Shown here: in pieces, positions 1-7,635 of the stretch
Layout: each line of letters begins with the position of its first letter
How positions within the stretch are numbered: position 1 is the first letter of the stretch
From: Deltaproteobacteria bacterium Ga0077550
GTDB taxonomy: Bacteria > Myxococcota_A > Polyangia > Nannocystales > Nannocystaceae
Direction of reading: 5' to 3'
Length of the DNA: 59,932 nt
Assembly: GCA_001464385.1 (NCBI GenBank)
Contig: LNFB01000371.1
Coordinates: forward strand, 1 to 59,932
Notes under the pieces: generated by a model
Database searches by the model: none
What the model saw: only the letters and a program-made list of their open reading frames with translations
What the model was told of the DNA's origin: nothing
Program-made: the position numbers and the translations under genes

Positions 1-2
1 TC

Positions 3-401
3 GACGCGCCGGTGGTCGCCGTCACGGTCGCGCGGATGAAGATGCTGCAGGTGCCGCGCTTCATCCGGTGGGGCGTGCCGGTCGAGCGCCTGGTCCGGGA
101 TCACCCCGGCACCACGCTCGCGCTTGCGGCCATGCGCCCGCTGGGGACCGTCTCGACGTTCACGGTGTGGAAGTCCGCGCGCGAGATGATCGACATGGTC
201 CACGGTCACAGCGCGATCGCGGCCCCCGAGCGCCACGCGGTCGCGATGGTCGAGCGCCGCCGCAAGGACTTCCACTTCGAGTTCACGACGCTGCGGTTCC
301 ACTGCCTCGGCGAGTACGGTGCGTGGGAGGGGCGCAGCTCGATCGTCCCGACGCAGCGGGTGGATCCGATGCGGCCTGCGGCGATCGACTCGCCCCCGTG
401 A
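3..401 (+). CDS. Truncated C-terminal part of a DUF3291/CrtA-like protein
   Basis: The reading frame is open from the first bases of the window, so the 5' end lies outside it and about 132 residues are visible. The segment FTVWKSAREMIDMVHG followed by a His/Arg-rich stretch (RRRKDFHFEFTTLRF) resembles the end of DUF3291 and spheroidene-monooxygenase-like domains, where a Trp-x-Ser motif is followed by a His-rich helix. The reaction cannot be assigned. The coding call is strong because of third-position G/C bias and a clean stop. The family call is tentative. Confidence 0.55.
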   Translation, partial: DAPVVAVTVARMKMLQVPRFIRWGVPVERLVRDHPGTTLALAAMRPLGTVSTFTVWKSAREMIDMVHGHSAIAAPERHAVAMVERRRKDFHFEFTTLRFHCLGEYGAWEGRSSIVPTQRVDPMRPAAIDSPP

Positions 402-444
402 TCGTTCGGTTCACAGATCGGTGCGGTGCGCTGCATGCAGAGGC

Positions 445-1716
445 ATGCGGCGGACGGCGACCTCCCTCGGCGTGATCCTCTCCCTACCTGCGTGCGGCGC
501 CGCGGCGCCGGGGTCGGGCGGCGACGCAGGCAGCAGCGGAGCAACCGGGGGTGATACCGCCGTCGTCGACGGCACGGGTGATTCGGCAGCGAGCTCGGGG
601 GCCACGAGCCCCGGCCACGACGACTCGACCGGTGCGATGCAGGGCACGACGGACGCGACGGAGGACACCGGTTCGCCGCCACCGCCGATCGCTCCGTGCG
701 AGGGATTGCCGTCCCGAGGGCAGTGGGAGGCCATCACGCCCCCATACGAGCCCGCGGCAAGCGAGTGGGCGGACGGCTTCTCGGAGATCGTGCTGCTGGA
801 TCCGCACGACCCGTCGATCGTCTTCGTGACGATCGGCAACCGTGGGCTCTTCCGCTCCGAGGACTGCGGCGCGAGCTGGTCGAAGGTGAACGTCGGCGAG
901 GGAGGAGAAGCCATCGACGACGGCAACCTCTGGAGCGGCGCGATCGATCCGAACGACGGCAACGTGCTGTTCGCGGTCAACGGCTACGGCGCGCAGGGCA
1001 TCTGGAAATCGGCGGACGCGGGCGTCAGCTGGACCGCGTTGCTGGATCCGACGACCGAGGCGGGGAGCGCAGTCGCATACAACTTCTACACCGGCATCGC
1101 GATGGATCCGCACGACGCCGCGCACCTGGTCGCGACGCCCCACGCCGAGTGCGACGCAGCGCACCCCGGTGGTTGCCTGCTCGAGACCTTCGACGGCGGC
1201 GCGAGCTGGGCGGTGCGCAGCTCTCCGTTGGGCAGCGCGTGGGCGGAGGGCTCCGGTCCGGTGGTGCTCGACGGGACGTCCTATCTGTACGCGACGCAGT
1301 TCGAGGGCCTGTGGCTCACCGAGGACAACGGCAGCACGTGGGCCGAGGTCACCGCGCCGGGGGCAGGGGGCGCGAGCGCGGCGGCCGTGCGCGGGCCCGA
1401 GGGCGAGCTCTACGTCAGCACGCTTCAAGGCGTGACCCGCAGCGACGACGACGGGCGCAGCTTCGCGATGCTCCCCGACGGCGGCGGACGCCTGGTCGCG
1501 CTGGCGGCGAGCGACGTGGCGGTGTTCGCCGCGGATCAGTGGTCGGCGACGTATCGCCGGCTGTCGTTCGCCGACCCGAGTCACTGGGAAGACATCGCGC
1601 CGCCGGCCGAGTTGGCCCCCGATGCCGGTGCGCCGTACCTCGCCTACGATCGCGCCCACGGCGTGCTGTACTCGTCGAACTTCGTCGGCGGCCTCTGGCG
1701 CATCGTCATCGAGTGA
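445..1716 (+). CDS. BNR/Asp-box repeat lipoprotein (sialidase/sortilin-like beta-propeller)
   Basis: A predicted lipoprotein of 423 residues. The ATG at 445 is preferred over longer starts because it opens directly on a signal peptide ending in LSLPAC. A Ser/Thr/Gly/Asp-rich linker to about residue 75 precedes a beta-propeller-like domain with repeated Asp-box motifs such as SEDCGASW, SADAGVSW, FDGGASW and TEDNGSTW. Such repeats occur in sialidases, Ycf48 and sortilin-type propellers, but no sialidase active site is evident, so a binding or structural surface role is more likely. It is paralogous to the gene at 3847-5373 and to the fragment at 2341-2510. All three end with the pattern LAYD-x-AH-x-VLY-x-S. 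Confidence 0.85.
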   Translation: MRRTATSLGVILSLPACGAAAPGSGGDAGSSGATGGDTAVVDGTGDSAASSGATSPGHDDSTGAMQGTTDATEDTGSPPPPIAPCEGLPSRGQWEAITPPYEPAASEWADGFSEIVLLDPHDPSIVFVTIGNRGLFRSEDCGASWSKVNVGEGGEAIDDGNLWSGAIDPNDGNVLFAVNGYGAQGIWKSADAGVSWTALLDPTTEAGSAVAYNFYTGIAMDPHDAAHLVATPHAECDAAHPGGCLLETFDGGASWAVRSSPLGSAWAEGSGPVVLDGTSYLYATQFEGLWLTEDNGSTWAEVTAPGAGGASAAAVRGPEGELYVSTLQGVTRSDDDGRSFAMLPDGGGRLVALAASDVAVFAADQWSATYRRLSFADPSHWEDIAPPAELAPDAGAPYLAYDRAHGVLYSSNFVGGLWRIVIE

Positions 1717-1757
1717 CGGAGGTTGCCGGGGCTTCGATCTCCCGGCATCGTCGAGCC

Positions 1758-2336
1758 GTGGTTCGCACGCTCGCGTGGCTCGGGATCCTCTTCTGCGCGT
1801 GCGCCCGCGCCGAGCCGCCGCCCGCCCCCGAAGGTGAGCCGGCGTCGCTGGACGAGCCGTGCGCGCGCGACGAGGACTGCATGTTCGCGAGCGGATGCTG
1901 CACGGGCTGTTCGTTCTTCAGCGGGCGCACCGCGACCGCGCCCATGACCTCCGCGAGCGCGCAAGCCAGCCAGGATCGCCAGTGCTGGGTGCGCGGGTTG
2001 TTCGAGGACTGCCCGCTCGTCGACTGCGCTTCGCCTCCGCCGTGTCGCCTCGATCTGGACCCGGCGTGCGTACAGGGGCGCTGCCGACCGCGCGCGACGG
2101 GGGTCGTCGGCGGTGCGAACGATCGCTGCGACGCGGGCGCGTGCGGTGAGCCGCCCGTGTTCACCGGCTCCGACTGCGACGACTTCGCCCAGGCGGCGTT
2201 CGAGCGCTGTGCGTGCATCGAGGGCGGTGGCCGGTGCCCGCCCGAGATCTGGCGTGGCCTGTGCGCCGAGGCGAGCCGCTGCGCGGGCGACTCGCCCGGC
2301 GTGGCGGTGAAGCGCGCGACCGCCGATTGTCCGTAG
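1758..2336 (+). CDS. Cys-rich lipoprotein, unknown function
   Basis: A protein of 192 residues from a GTG start at 1758, which opens a short hydrophobic signal (TLAWLGILFCAC) with a plausible lipobox. The mature part has many Cys residues, including EDCMFASGCCTGC near the N-terminus and ERCACIEGGGRC near the end, so several disulfides are likely in the periplasm or on the surface. It lies 41 bp after the BNR lipoprotein on the same strand and may be co-transcribed with it. No family was recognised. The start is the least certain part. Confidence 0.7.
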   Translation: MVRTLAWLGILFCACARAEPPPAPEGEPASLDEPCARDEDCMFASGCCTGCSFFSGRTATAPMTSASAQASQDRQCWVRGLFEDCPLVDCASPPPCRLDLDPACVQGRCRPRATGVVGGANDRCDAGACGEPPVFTGSDCDDFAQAAFERCACIEGGGRCPPEIWRGLCAEASRCAGDSPGVAVKRATADCP

Positions 2337-2340
2337 CGAC

Positions 2341-2510
2341 CTACTCCACGACCATCCGCGCGACGCCGCCGGAGAACATCGACGCGTACAGCACGTGGTG
2401 CGCGTCGTCGTAGGCGAGGAACGGGATCCCGCCGTCGTTGCCCATGGCGATCTGCTCGCTGGGCGCTGCCACGTCCTCCCACGTCGCGTCGTCGGCGAGC
2501 GTGCGAGACG
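2341..2510 (-). pseudogene. 3'-terminal fragment of a BNR-repeat lipoprotein gene
   Basis: This segment matches the 3' end of the minus-strand gene at 3847-5373. From the stop codon at 2341 it runs for about 160 bases with roughly ten differences, then similarity fades near 2500-2513. Translated, it keeps the family C-terminus (GGIPFLAYDDAHHVLYASMF) and the stop, but there is no start and no body of the gene. It lies in the same orientation as the full copy, so the two are direct repeats bracketing the PpiC-like gene. It is probably a relic of duplication followed by deletion. Confidence 0.85.
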
Positions 2511-2542
2511 CAGCTCGGGGACGCGCGTGCTACCATCAACCC

Positions 2543-3826
2543 ATGTTGCGCGGCGTTCCGTGGTCGATCCTCCTGGTCTTCACCGCGTGTGGCCATTCGA
2601 AGCCGAACCCTTCGGAGCCGCAGGCACGGACCGCCGCGGATCCCACCGCCGCGACGCCGGCGACCCACGAACTCCCCGCCGACGCCGTCGCCTCCGTCGA
2701 TGGCACGCTGATCCCCTATTCCGAGCTGGCGGCGTTCTACGAGGCCGCCGCGCTCGATCGGGAAACCGACGTCCTCTCGGAGGCCGAGGCGCAGCAGCTG
2801 CTCGAGGACGCCATGGACGTGGTCCTGTATCGCGCGCTGCTGCTCGCCGAGTTCGAGCGCCTCGGACTCGACGACGAGGCGCGAACGAGGCTCGCGGCGG
2901 AGTTCGGCCCGCGGCTCTCCATGATCCTCTCCATGATCCCGCTCGAGCTCGCGCTCGGTGACACCAGGTTCCCCGTCACCAACACCGCGCTCGCGCTCCA
3001 GCTCGCGCTCGCGAACGGAGCCCACGTCGTCAGCGAAGCGGCGCTCTCCGACGCCTACGAGCGCCGCAAGCACGAACTCACGTCCAGCACCGGTTGGGTC
3101 CGCCTCGATCGACTCGAACTCGGCTACACGACGTCGCCGATCGCGACGACCGGCGTCGCGGCGTGTGATGATCTGCTGCTGCGTTGGCACGCGTGTGTGG
3201 AGACGCCTGGCACGAAGCTCGACCCCGAAGCGGTGGAGAAGATGGAGTCCACGATCCGCCAGGGCTTCGGGGCTCCCGAGCAGAAGGCGTTCGTCACACA
3301 ACTCTGCTCGGCCATTGCCGCCGAGATGGCCTCGGAGCCGGCCGACGCCCTCGGGTGCGAGTGGGAGCCGCGGCCGAGCGCACCGCTGGGTCGAGCGCAG
3401 CGCGCCGCGCTCGCGAAGGGGCGCGCTGCGTCCGGCAAGCGCGCTGCAGTGCTGCAGCGCCGCGCGACCGCGAAGGACGTCGACTTCCTGGCGCTCGCCG
3501 GTGCGGAGCAAGGGGTCACCGTGCAGTCGACGCTGGTCGCGATCGACGAGCTCGAGCCGGAGATCGCCCGCGCGATCGAGACGCTGCACCCACCCGGTGT
3601 CACGGCGCCCGTCGCCGGCGCGACGCGCTGGACGATCGCGCGGGTGCAGGAGCGCTGGCCCGCCGGGCCTGCGCCGCTCGAGCTGCGTCGCGGCGAGCTC
3701 TCCGACACGATCATCGCGGCCCAGCTGACGGCGGCGATGAGCGGGCTGTACGAGCGGCTGCGCGCAAGCCATCGCGTCGTGGTTCGATTGCCCCCGCCAC
3801 CCAAGCTCCCCCCGCGACAGGAGTGA
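2543..3826 (+). CDS. SurA/PpiC-like peptidyl-prolyl isomerase lipoprotein
   Basis: A lipoprotein of 427 residues. The ATG at 2543 is chosen because it begins a signal peptide ending LLVFTACG; a longer in-frame start would run into the BNR fragment upstream. The mature N-terminus (ADAVASVDGTLIPYSELAAF) is typical of SurA-N domains. The C-terminal part (about residues 310-420) has the layout of a parvulin domain with its flanking helix (DTIIAAQLTAAMSGLYERL). The expected role is chaperoning or proline isomerisation of exported proteins. Parvulin catalytic residues could not be checked by eye, so catalysis is not assured. Confidence 0.7.
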   Translation: MLRGVPWSILLVFTACGHSKPNPSEPQARTAADPTAATPATHELPADAVASVDGTLIPYSELAAFYEAAALDRETDVLSEAEAQQLLEDAMDVVLYRALLLAEFERLGLDDEARTRLAAEFGPRLSMILSMIPLELALGDTRFPVTNTALALQLALANGAHVVSEAALSDAYERRKHELTSSTGWVRLDRLELGYTTSPIATTGVAACDDLLLRWHACVETPGTKLDPEAVEKMESTIRQGFGAPEQKAFVTQLCSAIAAEMASEPADALGCEWEPRPSAPLGRAQRAALAKGRAASGKRAAVLQRRATAKDVDFLALAGAEQGVTVQSTLVAIDELEPEIARAIETLHPPGVTAPVAGATRWTIARVQERWPAGPAPLELRRGELSDTIIAAQLTAAMSGLYERLRASHRVVVRLPPPPKLPPRQE

Positions 3827-3846
3827 GCGTCGAACTCCGACGAGCC

Positions 3847-5373
3847 CTACTCCACCACCATCCGCGCGACGCCGCCGGAGAACATCGACGCGTACAGCAC
3901 GTGGTGGGCGTCGTCGTACGCGAGGAACGGGATCCCGCCGTCGTGGCCCATCGCGATCTGCTCGCTCGGCGCGGGCACGTCCTCCCACGTCGCGTCGTCG
4001 ACGAGCGCGGCACGGCGCAGCGTCGGGCTCCACTGATCGGCGGCGTACAGGTGCGTCGAGCCGTGGGCAAGCATCACCATGAAGCCGCTGGTGTTGGGCA
4101 CGTGCTCCCACTGCACGCCGTCGGCGCTGCGGATCACGCCCGAGCGGCTGCCGAGGTAGCGGTTGCCGCTCACGGTGGGGACGAGCGGGCGGATGGTGTA
4201 CTCGGCCTCGCACGAGCCGCCGCCTTCGAGGTTGTCGGTGCTCCACGTCGCACCCGCGTCCTCGGTCACCATCAAGATCGAGCCGCACCACACCCAGGTG
4301 TCGCCCTCGACGATGACCACGCCGCCGCCCTCGATCCAACCCTCGGGGGAGGTGAGCACGCGCCACGATTCGCCGCCGTCCAGCGTCTCGGCCATGCAGC
4401 TCGGCTGGTAGGGCTCTGCACAGCCGCCGTGGGTCGTCACCAGCAGGTGGCGGTGATCCGCGGGATCCATCGAGACGTTGTTGACGAAGCGGTACTCCGC
4501 GACCGCGCCGTACTCCTCGTCGACGAACAAGTCGGTCCACTGCACGCCGCCGTCGGTGCTGCGCCACAGGCTCTGCGCCCCGTAGCCCGACACGGCGAAC
4601 AGCACGCCGGGATCGACCGGATCGACCATCATGCTCCACTGCGCGCCGTCGCCGACGCCGCCGTAGGTCATGCCGTCGCCGACGCTGCCGGGGCCCGTGT
4701 TCACGCGCTCCCAGCCCGCGCCGCAATCGTCGGAGCGCCAGATCTCGTCGTTCTCGCCGCCGGTGCCGAGCCACACGGTGCCCGGGTCGAACGGATCGAC
4801 GATGACCGCCGCGCCCACGGTGCCGTTCACCGCGTCCGGGAAATTGCTGGGCGGCGTGATGTTCTCCCATGTGCCGGGCGCGGGCAGTCCGTCGCAGCCC
4901 TCGACCGCGGCGACGGTCACCGTCGCTTCGGCGGTCACGTCGCTGTCCGCGTCGCTCGTCGCGACGACGTGGAAGACGCCCTCGGCCGCGGGCGCGTGGT
5001 ACAGGCCCGACGGATCGATCGATCCGCCGTCGGCTTCCGGCACGCTCCACGTCACCGCCTGCGCGTCGCCGTCGCTGGTGTGCGCGACGAACTGCGCGGT
5101 CGCCCCGGGCGCGAGCACGACGGCCTCGGGGACGATCACCAGCGCGCCGCCGGGCGACGGGCCGGTCGTGTCGTTCGCGGCGGTGCCGTCGGTGGTGTCG
5201 GGATCCGGCGCGGTCTCGGCGGCCTGCGTGGTTTCGCCGTCGACTGCGGTCGTGCCCGCGGCCGTACCGCTGGTCGCATCGTCACTTCCGTCGGCGCCGT
5301 CGGCGGCCGGCGCCGCGCAGCCGACGAGGCACGCCAGGACGGGGAACCACGGGTCGCGGAGAGTGGATCGCAT
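3847..5373 (-). CDS. BNR-repeat lipoprotein with Ig-like (BID_2-type) domain
   Basis: 508 residues, starting at the ATG at 5373 with a lipoprotein signal (LACLVGCAAP). After an Asp/Thr/Ala linker, residues about 75-160 form an Ig-like group-2 domain (PEAVVLAPGATAQF to ATVTVA). A propeller-like region follows with Asp-box motifs WRSDDCGAGW, RSTDGGVQW, LDGGESW and TEDAGATW. It is a paralogue of 445-1716 with the extra Ig-like module. It converges on the PpiC-like gene, with a 20-bp gap between their stops. Likely surface-exposed; no enzymatic residues were recognised. Confidence 0.85.
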   Translation of the reverse strand: MRSTLRDPWFPVLACLVGCAAPAADGADGSDDATSGTAAGTTAVDGETTQAAETAPDPDTTDGTAANDTTGPSPGGALVIVPEAVVLAPGATAQFVAHTSDGDAQAVTWSVPEADGGSIDPSGLYHAPAAEGVFHVVATSDADSDVTAEATVTVAAVEGCDGLPAPGTWENITPPSNFPDAVNGTVGAAVIVDPFDPGTVWLGTGGENDEIWRSDDCGAGWERVNTGPGSVGDGMTYGGVGDGAQWSMMVDPVDPGVLFAVSGYGAQSLWRSTDGGVQWTDLFVDEEYGAVAEYRFVNNVSMDPADHRHLLVTTHGGCAEPYQPSCMAETLDGGESWRVLTSPEGWIEGGGVVIVEGDTWVWCGSILMVTEDAGATWSTDNLEGGGSCEAEYTIRPLVPTVSGNRYLGSRSGVIRSADGVQWEHVPNTSGFMVMLAHGSTHLYAADQWSPTLRRAALVDDATWEDVPAPSEQIAMGHDGGIPFLAYDDAHHVLYASMFSGGVARMVVE

Positions 5374-5491
5374 GACGTCGGCCTTCCGCGGCTCTCGAGG
5401 CGCGCACGGGACACATGCACGCGGCGCGGGCCGCCTGTGATCGAAACGCCGTGGGGTCGCGTGGCCGCGATCGTGCGACGGGCCGCCGCGG

Positions 5492-6412
5492 TCACGGCAA
5501 CGCGCAGGCGCCGACGTGGGCGAGCCCTGGCGGTGCCATCCCGGGCGCGTACCAGGGCACGCAGGTCTGTCCGTCGAGACTGCACGGCGCATCGGGATCC
5601 GCGGCCGTGAGATCGCAGAAGTGACTGCAGCAAGTCTCGCTCGTGCAACCCGGTACGGTGCTGGCATCGGCGCAGAAGCTCCCCGGATCGCAGTCATTCT
5701 CGAATGCGCAGGGATCGCCGGGCCCCGCCTTGGTCTGCAGCGATGGCGTGCAGGCGAACACGCCTTCGATGAACGTGCACACGCGTCCGCGACCGCACGA
5801 TTGTGTGATCGGATCGCACGCATGCAGACACAGGATCAGCAGGTCATCCAGGATGACGCACTGGGTATTGGGGTCCTCGCAGATCGGGCTCGCTGGTGTC
5901 CCGAGACAGAGCGCGACACAGGTGCCGGCGTCGGTGGTGGGGTCGACCTCCCAGCACAACGCGCCGGCCCCACAGTCGTCGACGCCCGAGAGGCCGGCGT
6001 TCTCGGCCGTGCAGGCTTCTCCAGGCTCGGCCGGATCGCTCGCGATGGGCGAGCACGTGGTCTGCGTCCACGAGAACTCGCCCTCCGCCGCGCGCGGCAT
6101 GCACTTGAACCCCCGTGGACAGTCTTGCGCCCAGAGGTCACACGGCGCTGACCCGTTGTCGGGCTCGCACAGAAATGGCGCACACCCACCCGACCACGCT
6201 CCATCCGCATCGGACGAATCGCCGGCCGTGGACGTCGTCGATGTCGTCGAGCTCGCCGCTGCGCTCGATGTGCTCGGGTTGTCCGACGAGCTGCTGGGGT
6301 CGGCGGCGCCGGTGCTGGTGGACGCGGGGCCGCCACCGGACACAACGGCGCGATCGAGACATCCGATCGTGCTCGCGATCATCCAGGTCGACGCAATCCT
6401 CGCGCGCAACAT
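5492..6412 (-). CDS. Cys-rich lipoprotein with Ser/Thr linker
   Basis: 306 residues. The ATG at 6412 begins a signal reaching STIGC, a fair lipobox; a second ATG at 6382 would give nearly the same mature protein. Residues about 25-75 are a Ser/Thr/Asp linker. The rest is Cys-rich with EGF-like spacing (for example CDPGSFCADAS and CSHFCDLT), suggesting several disulfide-bonded modules. It is a typical secreted family of large myxobacterial genomes with no assigned function. Confidence 0.75.
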   Translation of the reverse strand: MLRARIASTWMIASTIGCLDRAVVSGGGPASTSTGAADPSSSSDNPSTSSAAASSTTSTTSTAGDSSDADGAWSGGCAPFLCEPDNGSAPCDLWAQDCPRGFKCMPRAAEGEFSWTQTTCSPIASDPAEPGEACTAENAGLSGVDDCGAGALCWEVDPTTDAGTCVALCLGTPASPICEDPNTQCVILDDLLILCLHACDPITQSCGRGRVCTFIEGVFACTPSLQTKAGPGDPCAFENDCDPGSFCADASTVPGCTSETCCSHFCDLTAADPDAPCSLDGQTCVPWYAPGMAPPGLAHVGACALP

Positions 6413-6568
6413 CGGAGCTTAGTCTAGTCCACGGCCGTCGGCCGCGCGACGCGGCCCGCGGACGTCGGCGTGCGTACTGTGTACCGCTGCAAACGCGCAA
6501 CGGGTCGCAGGGGTAGCGCCGCCTCGGACCGCCGCGCGGGCGCGGTCACGGCGTACGATCGATCGCCC

Positions 6569-7573
6569 ATGCGACCCGTCCTGCGAGTCCTCGTGTGCGT
6601 GGTCGCGCTCCCCTCGTGTCGGGTCGCGCCGTCGGTCCGACCCGCTCCGACGACGGTGACGCCCGCGATCGACCCCGCGATCCCCCCTTCGCCGATCGGG
6701 GTCATCGCCGTCGCGATCGTGCCGATCGCACCCGGCGGCGCCGCGATCGACATCGAGGACGCGGGCGCAGCCGTCGCGGCGTGCGAGGCGGCTGGGTGGC
6801 CCGCGACGCTGCCGGTCGAGCGGGCCCGCGCAGTGGCCGAGCACGGGATCGGATCCCACGCGACCGTCGTGCACCCCGGCGGGATCACGACGGTGACCGT
6901 GGCCGCGATCGACTGCGAGGCGCCCGGTGACATCGAGGGGCCTGTCGCGTCGCTGGTGCTCGACGCCCCCGCGCCCGAGGGCCCGCCGGATTCGCGTGAC
7001 CCTACGGCGCCGCGCGACGGGCCGCCCGGGCGACCGCACCTCGCGATCGTCGGGGCGAGCGTCGCCGCCACCGCGCGGCTCGTCGATCCCGTGCCGCTCG
7101 ATCTCGCCGCCGCGCCCGCCGTCCGCGATGCGCTCGCGCGCTACGCCGCCGACGTCGCCGAAGAGCGCCGTCACGCCTGCGAGGATCGGGAGACGACCGA
7201 GGGCGTGCCGAGCGAGGCCGCGATCGCCCGGGCGATCCCCGAGGCCGTCGCCACCGCCGTCGTCCACCCGATCCGCGCGGGCGCCCAGACCCTGCACTTC
7301 GCCGTGGTGCAGCACCCCACCATCGGCTTCGGCTGCCAGGGCCAGGAGGAGCAGCTCGGCGTGCTGCTCGATCCAAAGGGCGAGGTGCTCCTCGAGCTCG
7401 TCAGCAACAACGGGATCGACCTGCAGTGGATCACCGATCTCGACGGCGACGGCACCGAAGAGGCGCTGGTCGACATGCAATGGATGGAGGACGGCATGCA
7501 CGACATCGGCCTGGTGCACGGCGAGGCCGCGACCTGGGAGCGCACGATCGTGTGGTCGGCGGACACCCCGTAG
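6569..7573 (+). CDS. Predicted lipoprotein with C-terminal FG-GAP-like segment
   Basis: 334 residues from the ATG at 6569, which precedes a signal ending VVALPSC. Near the C-terminus, WITDLDGDGTEEALVDMQW resembles an integrin/FG-GAP calcium-binding loop. The middle is Ala/Pro-rich with no recognised domain. It lies 62 bp upstream of the molybdopterin oxidoreductase on the same strand. A functional link to that enzyme is unproven. Confidence 0.65.
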   Translation: MRPVLRVLVCVVALPSCRVAPSVRPAPTTVTPAIDPAIPPSPIGVIAVAIVPIAPGGAAIDIEDAGAAVAACEAAGWPATLPVERARAVAEHGIGSHATVVHPGGITTVTVAAIDCEAPGDIEGPVASLVLDAPAPEGPPDSRDPTAPRDGPPGRPHLAIVGASVAATARLVDPVPLDLAAAPAVRDALARYAADVAEERRHACEDRETTEGVPSEAAIARAIPEAVATAVVHPIRAGAQTLHFAVVQHPTIGFGCQGQEEQLGVLLDPKGEVLLELVSNNGIDLQWITDLDGDGTEEALVDMQWMEDGMHDIGLVHGEAATWERTIVWSADTP

Positions 7574-7635
7574 GTCCGCCCGCCCCTGCAACAATGCCCG
7601 TTGTCGCGGCCGCCCCCGCGTGCAACCGTGATCGA

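Noticed and set aside
2438..2542. Upstream in-frame start for the PpiC-like lipoprotein
   Set aside because: It would run through the BNR gene fragment and bury the signal peptide. The ATG at 2543 opens directly on the lipoprotein signal.
1706..5050. Minus-strand open frame of 1114 codons
   Set aside because: It is Arg-rich shadow coding across four better-supported genes on both strands. Only its first part touches the real BNR fragment.
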